Positions 55,358 through 63,799 of a stretch of 64,000 nt of DNA are shown here, piece after piece. The notes below the pieces were generated by a model. It had not been told where the DNA came from. It searched no databases and worked only from the letters and a program-made list of their open reading frames with translations. Positions within the stretch are counted from its first letter, which is position 1. Each line of letters begins with the position of its first letter. The position numbers were made by a program, and so were the translations under genes. The DNA comes from Caballeronia novacaledonica (GTDB lineage Bacteria; Pseudomonadota; Gammaproteobacteria; Burkholderiales; Burkholderiaceae): positions 62,001-126,000 of the forward strand of contig NZ_OGTP01000002.1 in NCBI RefSeq assembly GCF_900258035.1. Reading direction: 5' to 3'.

Positions 55358-56053
55358 TCAGACGTCGAGAATCCTGAAGCGTCGCAGTGCGTCGATTTGC
55401 GTCTGAAGATTGCGTGCACGATTCTCGCGACATAAAGCTTGCGCCGACGACGCATCGCCTTGCCGCAATGCCTCGACGATCGCATGCAGGTCGCGTGCTT
55501 GCGATTCGTCGGGATCGATGAGCCGCAGCGTCAATTCGCGCACGCGGCGCACCTGATCCGAGCATTCGCCGACGATCTGCGTGAGTCGCGGGTTATCGCT
55601 CATTTCGACGAGCCGCGCATAGAACGCTTCTCGCGCAGCCGACCATGCTTCGCGATCATGCTTCGCGAACGCGCGATCCATATCCGTGCACGCTTTTTCG
55701 AGCACTTTCAGTTCTCTTGCGCCGGGCTTGCGCGCGGCGACTGTCGCGGCTGCGGTCGCTTCCAGACTCGTCTGCACCTGAAAGACTTCTTCGATATCCG
55801 CCATCGACACATTGCGCACACGCACGCCGTGCCGCGGAATGATCTGCACGAGATGCTCGTTCTGCAGACGGATGAGCGCTTCGCGCACCGGCGTACGGCT
55901 CACGCCGAACAACTGTACAAGTTCCTGTTCGAGCATCTGCGTGCCGGGGCGCAGTGCGTTGCTGAGAATCTTGTCGCGCAGCGCGAGATAGACCGTGTCG
56001 GTCGATTTCTCGCGCGGTTTGCTGATCGCGTCGGCGGTTCGGGCTGAAGCCAT
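55358..56053 (-). CDS. GntR-family regulator, FCD subfamily
   Basis: A 231-residue regulator. The winged helix shows STDTVYLALRDKILSNALRP and FGVSRTPVREALIRLQNEHL; the FCD domain has VFQVQTSLEATAAATVAARK, FYARLVEMSDNPRLTQIVGE and the late LHAIVEALRQGDASSAQALC. It probably responds to a carboxylate. The start at 56053 is uncertain against 56062. An AACGTATACGTT palindrome, with the GTATAC-like core typical of this subfamily, lies 112 bp upstream. Confidence 0.85.
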   Translation of the reverse strand: MASARTADAISKPREKSTDTVYLALRDKILSNALRPGTQMLEQELVQLFGVSRTPVREALIRLQNEHLVQIIPRHGVRVRNVSMADIEEVFQVQTSLEATAAATVAARKPGARELKVLEKACTDMDRAFAKHDREAWSAAREAFYARLVEMSDNPRLTQIVGECSDQVRRVRELTLRLIDPDESQARDLHAIVEALRQGDASSAQALCRENRARNLQTQIDALRRFRILDV

Positions 56054-56164
56054 GATGGGCATTCCGAAAACGTTGCCGTCGATGCACGGACGATATATCC
56101 ACCGGGCCACATGCCGGTGGACGGAATGCACACATTATATGAAAAGAATGTCGGCGTATCGCTC

Positions 56165-56176
56165 AACGTATACGTT
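56165..56176. promoter_or_regulatory. Palindromic operator candidate
   Basis: AACGTATACGTT is a perfect 12-bp palindrome with a GTATAC centre, like operators of FCD-type GntR proteins. It lies between the GntR gene and the end of the glutaredoxin-DinB gene. Confidence 0.45.
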
Positions 56177-56218
56177 AGCGCATGGCGGAAAGGAGCCGCG
56201 CGATCGGGAGAGGATCGA

Positions 56219-56989
56219 TTACTTATCCCAGACTTCTTCGGGCAGCGGCAAGCCCGCGAGGTCATCCGCCGTCAAGGGACGATCGATCGTCGCGCCCTCG
56301 CTTTCCAGCATCAGCATGACTTGTCGCGTGTGTTGCGCGCTATGCCAGGCGGTGCGTTCGAGCACTTCATGCATCGAGCGGCGGCCGTAATACGTCGGCA
56401 CGTCATACGAGAGCGAGCGGTCGGATTCATGCTTCCACCAGTCGAGCAGCTTCTCCCGGACGCTTTCGCCCCAGCGCGCGATATCTTCCGCTTGCCATTC
56501 GCCGGGCGGCTGATCGTCGAAGCCTTCGAAGCGCAGTTCGATTTGATGCGCGGCCTGAACGCCCATTTCAGCCACGCGAAACACATGGAATGTCAAACCG
56601 GCTGGCGTGCGATTTCGATTGCGAAATGGCGTGCGAAAGTAATCGGCGCCGAATTGCCGCGTGTAACGCGCATTCGATTCGAGCACATGCGCGAGCTTGC
56701 TGACGAGTTCGGCGGGTGGCAAGGGCGGAGTCGGCGTGGTCTTGAGATCGAGAAAGCGGATCACGTCGTTGATCGACTGGCATAGCGTGTACTTCGATCC
56801 CAACGCGACCACGGGCACGCTGCGCGCACCGAGCGCCGTGAGCGCGGCGAGGCCTTCGGGATCGTTGTGCACATCGATGGATTCGAACTCGATGCCCTGA
56901 CGCGTGAGAAACTCCTTCGTGCGCAGGCACGACGAACATCCCGGTTGCCAGAACACGCGGATCCGGGTTGCGGCGATGGCTTCCTGCAT
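56219..56989 (-). CDS. Glutaredoxin-DinB fusion protein
   Basis: A 256-residue protein of two parts. Residues about 10-85 form a glutaredoxin domain (WQPGCSSCLRTKEFLTRQGI, with CxxC and the SVPVVALGSKYTLC strand). Residues about 100-256 form a DinB-like four-helix bundle (VSKLAHVLESNARYTRQFGA, FHVFRVAEMGVQAAHQIELR, HEVLERTAWHSAQHTRQVML) with the conserved histidines of thiol-dependent transferases. A role in thiol-dependent detoxification or repair is inferred from both parts. The ATG at 56989 follows AAGGAA. Confidence 0.82.
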   Translation of the reverse strand: MQEAIAATRIRVFWQPGCSSCLRTKEFLTRQGIEFESIDVHNDPEGLAALTALGARSVPVVALGSKYTLCQSINDVIRFLDLKTTPTPPLPPAELVSKLAHVLESNARYTRQFGADYFRTPFRNRNRTPAGLTFHVFRVAEMGVQAAHQIELRFEGFDDQPPGEWQAEDIARWGESVREKLLDWWKHESDRSLSYDVPTYYGRRSMHEVLERTAWHSAQHTRQVMLMLESEGATIDRPLTADDLAGLPLPEEVWDK

Positions 56990-57141
56990 GACGGTTCCTT
57001 TCGCGAGTGCCTGATTCAAGGCATTTTCCGCGCGCTGCCGTGCATGGCAAAGCGATGCTTCGTCATGCCGTCATCGTCGTCTGCGATGGCAAGCGTTCTT
57101 TCAGTACACTGCGGACGTGTCCAACAAGCGAGGCCGCGTCC

Positions 57142-58017
57142 ATGCAGCCTATCGATCCGCTTTCGCTGAGACTGTTTCTCACCGTCGTCGATGCAGGCAC
57201 GATCGCCGCAGCCGCGCAGCGCGAACACATCGCGGCGGCGGCGGTGAGCAGACGCATCAGCGAGATCGAAACCCTGTTCGGCGTGCCGCTATTGCGCCGC
57301 ACGAATAAAGGCGTCGAGCCGACCGAAGCGGGCGAACGGCTCGCGGCGCTCGCGCATCGTGCATTGCATCAATTCGACGATATCGCAATCCAGATGCGCG
57401 ACTTCGCAAGCGGCACGAGCGGCATCGTGCGCATTGCGGCGAACATCTCGTCGATCGTTCAGTTCCTGCCGCGCGATATTCAATCGTTTGCGGCGCGTCA
57501 TCCGAACGTGCGCATCGTGCTCGAAGAAAAGCCGAGCGCGCAAGTGGTGCGCGCAGTCGCCGACAATGCCGCGGATATCGGCGTTTTCACTTCCGTTCCT
57601 CATGGTTATGCGATTCACGCGATGCCTTATCGCACCGATAACCTCGTGCTCGCGGCACCGCCGGAACATGCACTGGCGCGAGTGCAATCGCTCGCATTCG
57701 CCGACGCGCTCGATGAAGAGTTCGTCGCATTACCCGCCGATACCGCGATCAGCCAGTGCCTCACGCGTGCGGCGAACGAACTCGGACGCTCGGTGCGCGT
57801 GCGCATTCAGGTGTCGAGCTATGACGCGCAATGTCTGATGATCGAAGCGGGATTGGGGCTCGGCGTGATGCCCGAGGCAGTGGCGAAGCAACACGCGCTC
57901 GCTGTCGTCGCATTGACCGATGCATGGGCCGCGCGCGAACTGCTCATCGGCGTGCGTTCTCTCGATGCGTTGCTCGAGGCGTGCCGCAAGCTCGTCGCGC
58001 ATCTCACCGACGTTTGA
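57142..58017 (+). CDS. LysR-type regulator, head of ABC/hydratase locus
   Basis: A 291-residue LysR protein. IDPLSLRLFLTVVDAGTIAA and AAAVSRRISEIETLFGVPLL form the HTH; the effector domain follows, with VSSYDAQCLMIEAGLGLGVM. It resembles the LysR at 22368 in its HTH start and in this late segment. It precedes the FCD-GntR gene by 49 bp in the same direction, at the head of a locus with an ABC importer and a LeuCD-like hydratase. The ATG at 57142 is used rather than the in-frame upstream GTG at 57007. Confidence 0.85.
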   Translation: MQPIDPLSLRLFLTVVDAGTIAAAAQREHIAAAAVSRRISEIETLFGVPLLRRTNKGVEPTEAGERLAALAHRALHQFDDIAIQMRDFASGTSGIVRIAANISSIVQFLPRDIQSFAARHPNVRIVLEEKPSAQVVRAVADNAADIGVFTSVPHGYAIHAMPYRTDNLVLAAPPEHALARVQSLAFADALDEEFVALPADTAISQCLTRAANELGRSVRVRIQVSSYDAQCLMIEAGLGLGVMPEAVAKQHALAVVALTDAWAARELLIGVRSLDALLEACRKLVAHLTDV

Positions 58018-58066
58018 CGCGGTGTTACCATCGGCGCAGGACGGAGATTCCATCAGGAGTTCAAGC

Positions 58067-58798
58067 ATGGCCGCGTCTCGCATCATCGCCACGCCGAAGG
58101 TCTTATCGAACGACAAAGCCGCCGAAAGCGCGAAGCCTGCGAGACGCAACACGACCGAACTCGCCTATCGCGAACTACGCCGAAGGATCATCGAAAGCGA
58201 GCTGACGCCGGGCTCGTATCTGCTCGAACAAGAACTGGGGCTGATGCTCGGCTTCAGCCGCACGCCGATCCGCGAAGCGGCGCTGCGTCTGCAAGGCGAA
58301 GGTCTCGTGCAGATCGTGCCGCGCCACGGCATCCATATCGTGCCGACGTCCATCTCCGATATCAAACACATCTATGAAGTGCTCATCAGCCTGGAATCGA
58401 CGGCGGCGGGCATCGTCGCGACAAGAAAAGATGTGGAGCTCGCGCCGCTCGTTCAGGCATGCGAGACGATGACGCTCGCGCTCGAACGTGGCGACATGTT
58501 TGCGTGGGCCGCGGCGGACGAGGTCTTTCATGAGACGCTCATTGCGTTGAGCGGCAATGCGCGGCTTCATGGCATCGTCATGAATTGCCGCGATCAGGTG
58601 CATCGCGTAAGACGCTTCACGCAGATGGTGAAGGCGCATCCGCAGCCGTCGAAGTCGATACAGGAGCATTACGACATCATCGATGCAATGCGCTGCGGCG
58701 ATGCAGCGAAAGCAAGCGATCTTTATCGCGCTCATCGCGAGCGCGGCTGGCGCGACCAGACGGCCGTGCTGCAGCAATACGGCATTCAGCAAGCCTGA
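58067..58798 (+). CDS. GntR-family regulator, FCD subfamily, of ABC/hydratase locus
   Basis: A 243-residue regulator. TTELAYRELRRRIIESELTP and FSRTPIREAALRLQGEGLVQ form the winged helix; the FCD domain contains HIYEVLISLESTAAGIVATR, ADEVFHETLIALSGN and the late EHYDIIDAMRCGDAAKASDL. It is separated by 200 bp, with two strong inverted repeats, from the ABC transporter operon. It most likely represses that operon until the substrate is present. The ATG at 58067 follows CAGGAG. Confidence 0.87.
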   Translation: MAASRIIATPKVLSNDKAAESAKPARRNTTELAYRELRRRIIESELTPGSYLLEQELGLMLGFSRTPIREAALRLQGEGLVQIVPRHGIHIVPTSISDIKHIYEVLISLESTAAGIVATRKDVELAPLVQACETMTLALERGDMFAWAAADEVFHETLIALSGNARLHGIVMNCRDQVHRVRRFTQMVKAHPQPSKSIQEHYDIIDAMRCGDAAKASDLYRAHRERGWRDQTAVLQQYGIQQA

Positions 58799-58863
58799 AA
58801 CAAGCGATGTGCCCGCTCCGACGAGGGTATGTACGCCCTCGACCAATCTGGACTTTCACCGAT

Positions 58864-58910
58864 TTAATGCATACATTAACTTGCACGGTTATTCGATAAG
58901 ACCGTGCAAG
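58864..58910. promoter_or_regulatory. Paired inverted repeats upstream of ABC operon
   Basis: TTAATG-CATA-CATTAA (58864-58879) is a perfect 16-bp palindrome. Immediately after it, CTTGCACGGT (58880-58889) and ACCGTGCAAG (58901-58910) form a 10-bp stem with an 11-base loop. They lie about 90 bp before the binding-protein start. The first looks like a GntR operator; the second may be an operator, an attenuator or a stabilising 5' hairpin. Confidence 0.6.
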
Positions 58911-58998
58911 CGATGCCATTCGTGCGCAGCGCTTTAGCAGATAGCAACGTCCAGAGCAGGTCCGTAAAAACCCGCCGATCATGGATGGAGACCCTTAC

Positions 58999-59997
58999 AT
59001 GTTTGCGCTTGCAAAGATCGCGAGAATCGCGCGCGGTGCCTGTTTCATGTCTCTCGCGGCCGCTTGCGTTGGCGGCACCAGCGTTCGCGCCGCGCCGCTC
59101 ACCGTCACGCACTGGGGCGACGGCATGTACGGCGTGCCCTTCGCGGTCGCCATGGAAAAGGGCTTCTTCAAGGAAGAGGGCGTGGACGTGACGGGCTTCA
59201 TCACGTCTGAAGGCGGCGGCACTACGGTGCGCAACGCGATGGCGTCCGAGATTCCCTACGGCGAAGTCGCACTCCCTGCGGCGATCTCGGCAGTGAAGCA
59301 GGGCGTCGATCTGACCATCGTGCACGGCGGGGTGCAGAGCCTCGCCGATCTCGTCTGGGTCGAGCAGAAGAACGGCACGATCACCGGTATCCAGCAGATG
59401 AAAGGCAAGACGATCGGCTACAGCAGTCCGAAGTCGACGACCGATACCATCGTCACGATCGCGCTCGATCGCGCCGGATTGACGGGACAAGTGCAGCGCA
59501 AGCCGGTCGGAAGTTCGAGCGGCATGCTCACATCATTGCAACAGGGTGCGGTCGATGTGGCCTACATGACCGAGCCTTCGTATAGCGCGAAGAAGGATCA
59601 GTTGCGCATCGCGTTTCGTTCGACCGATATCGTGCCGAATGAAACGCAGACTGTCGGCATCGTGCGCACCGATTACCTGAAGACCCATCCCGAAGTGATC
59701 AAGGGCATCATCAAGGCGCGGCGCAAGGCGGTGCAATACATGGCCGCGCATCGCGACGAGTCCGCGCAAATCCTCGCGAAGCAGTACAAGATGGACCCGG
59801 CGGTCGCGTCTTCCGCACTGAACAACGTGCTGGACGCCGATCCGAAGTACTGGAGCGAAGGCAGTTTCGATCGCAAGAGCATGGACGAAGTGCTGAAGGG
59901 ATTGATACTCGTGAAGGCGATTCCCGAAGGCCCGTTCGACTGGTCGAAGATCGTCAACGAATCGCTCCTTCCCGCCGATCTGCAAACGAAGAAGTGA
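58999..59997 (+). CDS. ABC transporter substrate-binding protein (NMT1/SsuA-TauA type)
   Basis: A 332-residue periplasmic protein. The signal peptide ends near VRAAP (about residue 33). The mature part shows THWGDGMYGVPFAVAMEKGF, FITSEGGGTTVRNAMASEIP, MKGKTIGYSSPKSTTDTIVT and AVDVAYMTEPSYSAKKDQLR, as in binding proteins of the nitrate/sulphonate/taurine superfamily and its NMT1-like relatives. The ATG at 58999, with GGAG upstream, is preferred to that at 58981. The ligand is probably the compound handled by the LeuCD-like hydratase in the same operon. Confidence 0.87.
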   Translation: MFALAKIARIARGACFMSLAAACVGGTSVRAAPLTVTHWGDGMYGVPFAVAMEKGFFKEEGVDVTGFITSEGGGTTVRNAMASEIPYGEVALPAAISAVKQGVDLTIVHGGVQSLADLVWVEQKNGTITGIQQMKGKTIGYSSPKSTTDTIVTIALDRAGLTGQVQRKPVGSSSGMLTSLQQGAVDVAYMTEPSYSAKKDQLRIAFRSTDIVPNETQTVGIVRTDYLKTHPEVIKGIIKARRKAVQYMAAHRDESAQILAKQYKMDPAVASSALNNVLDADPKYWSEGSFDRKSMDEVLKGLILVKAIPEGPFDWSKIVNESLLPADLQTKK

Positions 59998-60004
59998 GGC
60001 CGCG

Positions 60005-60865
60005 ATGAGCGTGTTGTCACGTCGCACGAAGATATCGGTCGTATCGCGCGATCCCGCCGCGCAAGATGCGGAGCGCGTGCAGGCGCGTCTCACCGATGTC
60101 ACGCGCATCTATCCCGGCACGGCCGGCAAGCCGCCGTTTCATGCGCTCGGGCCCGTGAGTCTCGACTTGCGCGCAGGCGAGTTCTTTTCAGTCGTGGGCC
60201 CTTCGGGATGCGGCAAGTCCACCTTGCTCGACGTGCTCGCAGGACTGAATCCCGCGAGCGGCGGCACGGTCGAGTTCGAAGGGCAGGCGGTGGGCCACGA
60301 AGTGCCTGACGGCGTCGCGGTCGTGTTTCAGGAAGATGCGAGCTTTCCGTGGCTCAACGTATTCGACAACGCCGCGTTCGCCGCTCGTCGCGCGGGCGTG
60401 GCGGAAAACGAAGTGCGCGAGCGCGTCGATCATGCGTTGTCGTTCATGGGGCTGAAGTCGTTTGCACGCGCGTATCCGGCGCAGCTTTCGGGCGGCATGC
60501 GTCAGCGTGTGTGCATTGCGCGCGCGATGGTCGTGCGTCCGCGCCTCATGCTGCTCGACGAACCCTTCGGCGCACTCGATCAGCAAACGCGTCTCTTGAT
60601 GGGCGATGAAACGCTGAAGCTGTGGCGCGACACCGGCGCGACCGTGATGCTCATCACCCATTCGATCGATGAAGCCGTGCTGCTGTCGGATCGCATCGGC
60701 GTGATGTCGGCGTGTCCGGGGCGCTTCATCGCGACGATCGAAACCGGCTGGCCGCGCTTGCGCGACAGCAAGATCGCGCTCGATCCGCGCTTCGGCGAAC
60801 TCACGGCGCAAGTATGGGGCCTGTTGCGCGACGAAGCGTTGAAAGCGCTCGGGAGCAAGCCGTGA
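60005..60865 (+). CDS. ABC transporter ATP-binding protein
   Basis: A 286-residue ATPase. It has Walker A VGPSGCGKSTLLDVLAGL, the Q-loop in VVFQEDASFPWLNVF, the signature QLSGGMRQRVCIARAMV, Walker B RLMLLDEPFGALD and the H-loop in MLITHSIDEAVL. It belongs to the SsuB/TauB-like group and powers the importer with the two following permeases. It starts 7 bp after the binding protein and overlaps the permease by 4 bp. Confidence 0.93.
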   Translation: MSVLSRRTKISVVSRDPAAQDAERVQARLTDVTRIYPGTAGKPPFHALGPVSLDLRAGEFFSVVGPSGCGKSTLLDVLAGLNPASGGTVEFEGQAVGHEVPDGVAVVFQEDASFPWLNVFDNAAFAARRAGVAENEVRERVDHALSFMGLKSFARAYPAQLSGGMRQRVCIARAMVVRPRLMLLDEPFGALDQQTRLLMGDETLKLWRDTGATVMLITHSIDEAVLLSDRIGVMSACPGRFIATIETGWPRLRDSKIALDPRFGELTAQVWGLLRDEALKALGSKP

Positions 60866-61620
60866 ACGAGGCGGCGCGCTGGCGCATCGGACTCGTCGTC
60901 GGGTTGATCGCATTGCTGGAAATCGCCACGCGCCTGGCGTGGATCAATCCCGTTTCGTTCATTCCGCCTTCGCGCATGGCGGTCAGCGCGTGGGACATTC
61001 TCACGTCAGGGCAATTCACCGTCGATATCGTGCAGACGCTCGGCAGCGCGCTCGCGGCCGTGGCGCTCGCCGTGATCGTCGGCTTCATCGGCGGCGTGCT
61101 GCTCTTCCGGTTGCCGCGGCTGCGCCGTGTGCTCGATCCCTTGCTGCTCTCGTATTATGCGGTGCCCGTGTTCGTGCTCTATCCTATTCTCATCGTGATC
61201 TTCGGATTGAATCGATGGCCGCTCATCGGCATCGGCTTTCTGTTCGCGGTGGTGGCGATGGCCGTGAACACGCTCAATGGTCTCGAACGCGTGCCGCGTG
61301 TACTGCTGCGCACGGCGCGCGTATGCCGTCTGAACACGCTCGATGAAATTCGTTTGATTACGTTGCCCGCGAGCCTGCCGTTCGTGTTCACCGGCATCAA
61401 ATTGACAGTGGTGTATGCGTTCATCGCGGTCGTCGCGGGCGAGTTCGTGTTGTCTGGATCGGGCTTCGGCTATCAGATCGCGTTCGCCTACAACGCATTC
61501 GACAACCCGACGATGTACGGCCTCATGGTCCTGATGCTGGTCTTCGTCACGACGATCAACGGCCTGCTGCGCCACGCCGAAAGACGCCTTTACCGGCGCA
61601 TCAGAAGGGAGGCGGCATGA
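60862..61620 (+). CDS. ABC transporter permease (first)
   Basis: A 252-residue inner-membrane permease of the BPD_transp_1/SsuC type with six predicted helices. The EAA-like loop (FAVVAMAVNTLNGLERVPRV, then RVCRLNTLDEIRLITLPASL) contacts the ATPase. The GTG at 60862 overlaps the ATPase stop, and its TGA overlaps the next start by 4 bp. It forms the pore together with the next permease. Confidence 0.9.
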   Translation: MNEAARWRIGLVVGLIALLEIATRLAWINPVSFIPPSRMAVSAWDILTSGQFTVDIVQTLGSALAAVALAVIVGFIGGVLLFRLPRLRRVLDPLLLSYYAVPVFVLYPILIVIFGLNRWPLIGIGFLFAVVAMAVNTLNGLERVPRVLLRTARVCRLNTLDEIRLITLPASLPFVFTGIKLTVVYAFIAVVAGEFVLSGSGFGYQIAFAYNAFDNPTMYGLMVLMLVFVTTINGLLRHAERRLYRRIRREAA

Positions 61621-62393
61621 GCACCGTCGTCATCACGCATGGTACGAGGACGCGACACGCGCAGCGCTGGACCGATGCGCTCGTGCTGATCGTCGTGCTC
61701 GTCGCGCTGTGGCAGATTCTCAGCGAAGCGCTCGGCCCCGATGTGCTGACCACGCCCGCGCATACCGTGCAGCGCGCGGTGCATATCGTGAGCGATGCGG
61801 ATTTTCCGGCGAGTCTTTACGTGACGTCGCTCGCGTTCGCATCGGCGTTCGCGATATCCGCCGTCGCGGGCGTATGCCTCGGCTTGCTGCTCGGCGCGCG
61901 CCGCATGGCCGGCGACGTCATGGAGCCGCTGATGATGGGCTTCTATTCGATTCCGAAGGTCACGCTCTATCCCGTCGTGCTGCTCGCGTGCGGCCTCGGG
62001 TTGTGGGCGAAGATCGTCTTCGGCGTGATGCACGGCATCGTGCCCATCACGCTCTTCACGATGAACGCGGTGCGCAACATGCCGCCGATCTACGCGCGCG
62101 CCGCAAGGACGTATCGCATGAGCCCCGGCGATTTCGCGCGTCATGTGCTGCTGCCCGCGTGCGTGCCGGAAGTGGTGTCGGGCTTGCGCATAGGCTTTTC
62201 GTTAACGCTGCTTGGCACCTTGATCGGCGAGATGTTCGCATCGCAGAGCGGCATCGGACGCATGCTGATGATCGCGATGAACCGCAACGAAACGAGCACG
62301 ATCATGGCGCTCGCGCTGATGCTCTTCGTGTTCGCGACGCTCGTCAACATGCTGTTTCTCGCCTGGCAACGTCATCTCACGCATAGCGACTGA
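61617..62393 (+). CDS. ABC transporter permease (second)
   Basis: A 258-residue permease with about six helices, a homologue of the preceding gene. It has the cytoplasmic loop IVPITLFTMNAVRNMPPIYA and YRMSPGDFARHVLLPACVPE. It starts with an ATGA overlap and stops 2 bp before the leuC-like gene. Two distinct permeases, rather than one as in ssuABC or tauABC, give a heterodimeric pore. Confidence 0.9.
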   Translation: MSTVVITHGTRTRHAQRWTDALVLIVVLVALWQILSEALGPDVLTTPAHTVQRAVHIVSDADFPASLYVTSLAFASAFAISAVAGVCLGLLLGARRMAGDVMEPLMMGFYSIPKVTLYPVVLLACGLGLWAKIVFGVMHGIVPITLFTMNAVRNMPPIYARAARTYRMSPGDFARHVLLPACVPEVVSGLRIGFSLTLLGTLIGEMFASQSGIGRMLMIAMNRNETSTIMALALMLFVFATLVNMLFLAWQRHLTHSD

Positions 62394-62395
62394 TC

Positions 62396-63799
62396 ATGAA
62401 AACGCTCTTCGACAAGCTGTGGGACAGTCACGCGATCGCGCATCTCGCGGGCGGCATCGATCTTCTTCAGGTGGACCGTCATCTGATGCACGAGTTGACC
62501 GGCGTCGAAGCCGTTCGTGTGCTTCAAAGGCGCGGCTTGAACGTGGATAGTCCCGCGCTGACATTCGCAACGCTGGATCATGTGATCTCGACGATGCCGG
62601 GACGCAGCGCGGGCGATGCCGACTGGAGCACCGAGATGATCGACGCGATGCGCGCACAAATGGCACAGCATGCCATTCCCATCTTCGACATCGGCAACGA
62701 TGGCCGGCAAGGCATCGTGCATGTGATCGGGCCGGAGCTTGGGCTGTCGCTGCCGGGCACGTCGATCGTATGCGCGGACAGTCACACCTGCACGCACGGC
62801 GCAATGGGCGCGCTCGCTTTCGGCATCGGCTCGACGGAAGTGGTGCATGTGCTCGCCACGCAAACGATTCGCCAGAAGCGGCCGAAGACGATGCGCGTGC
62901 GGTTCGAAGGCCGCGTGCGCGAAGGCGTGAGCGCGAAGGACATGATCCTGTATGTGATCGGCAAGATCGGCGCGGCGGGCGGCACCGGGTATGCCGTGGA
63001 ATATGCGGGCGACGCAATCGAAGACCTGTCGATGGAAGGGCGCCTCACGCTGTGCAACCTGAGCATCGAGCTGGGCGCGAAGTTCGGACTCGTCGCGCCC
63101 GACGAAACGACTTTCGTGTATTTGCGCGATAAACCGTACGCACCGCAAGGCGCGCAATTCGACGCGGCGCTCGCAGACTGGAAGGCGCTCGCGACCGATC
63201 AAGGCGCGCACTTCGATCGCGAAGTGATCGTCGATGCCTCCGCGATACGCGTGCAGGTCACGTGGGGCACGAGTCCCGAACATGTGATCGCGCTCGATGA
63301 AACGATCCCCGACCCTGCGGCACTCGAGGACGATTCGCGTCGCCAGGCCGCGCAAGACGCAATCGACTACATGGGCGTTCATGCGGGACAACATCTCGAC
63401 GAACTCGCCGTGGATCGCGTGTTCATCGGCTCGTGCACGAACAGCCGCATCGAAGATTTGCGCATGGCCGCGCGCGTCGTCGATGGTCGTCACGTTGCGC
63501 GCAATGTGAAAGCGTGGGTCGTGCCGGGTTCGCTCACGGTCGCGCGTCAGGCGCAAGAAGAGGGGCTGGTCGAGATCTTTCGCGCGGCGGGCTTCGAATG
63601 GCGCGAGCCGGGCTGCTCGATGTGCGTCGGCGCGAACGGGGACGTCGTCGGGCGCGGCGAGCGGTGCGTATCGACGTCGAATCGCAATTTCATCGGCAGA
63701 CAAGGGCCGGGTGCGCGCACGCATCTCGCGAGTCCCGCCGTCGCGGCGGCCAGTGCGATCGCAGGGCATATTGCCGCGCCGCAGGGAGCATCGCGATGA
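62396..63799 (+). CDS. 3-isopropylmalate dehydratase-like large subunit (LeuC paralogue)
   Basis: A 467-residue aconitase-superfamily catalytic subunit. LFDKLWDSHAI starts the protein; VCADSHTCTHGAMGALAFGI is the substrate/active-site segment. The Fe-S ligands are Cys in FIGSCTNSRI and the pair in EPGCSMCVGANGD, and QGPGARTHLASPAVAAASAI is near the end. It acts with the small subunit that follows (ATGA overlap). The placement behind an ABC importer and an FCD-GntR regulator, with no leuA or leuB nearby, argues for a catabolic hydratase (for example of methylmalate or citraconate type) rather than leucine biosynthesis. The substrate is unknown. Confidence 0.85.
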   Translation: MKTLFDKLWDSHAIAHLAGGIDLLQVDRHLMHELTGVEAVRVLQRRGLNVDSPALTFATLDHVISTMPGRSAGDADWSTEMIDAMRAQMAQHAIPIFDIGNDGRQGIVHVIGPELGLSLPGTSIVCADSHTCTHGAMGALAFGIGSTEVVHVLATQTIRQKRPKTMRVRFEGRVREGVSAKDMILYVIGKIGAAGGTGYAVEYAGDAIEDLSMEGRLTLCNLSIELGAKFGLVAPDETTFVYLRDKPYAPQGAQFDAALADWKALATDQGAHFDREVIVDASAIRVQVTWGTSPEHVIALDETIPDPAALEDDSRRQAAQDAIDYMGVHAGQHLDELAVDRVFIGSCTNSRIEDLRMAARVVDGRHVARNVKAWVVPGSLTVARQAQEEGLVEIFRAAGFEWREPGCSMCVGANGDVVGRGERCVSTSNRNFIGRQGPGARTHLASPAVAAASAIAGHIAAPQGASR

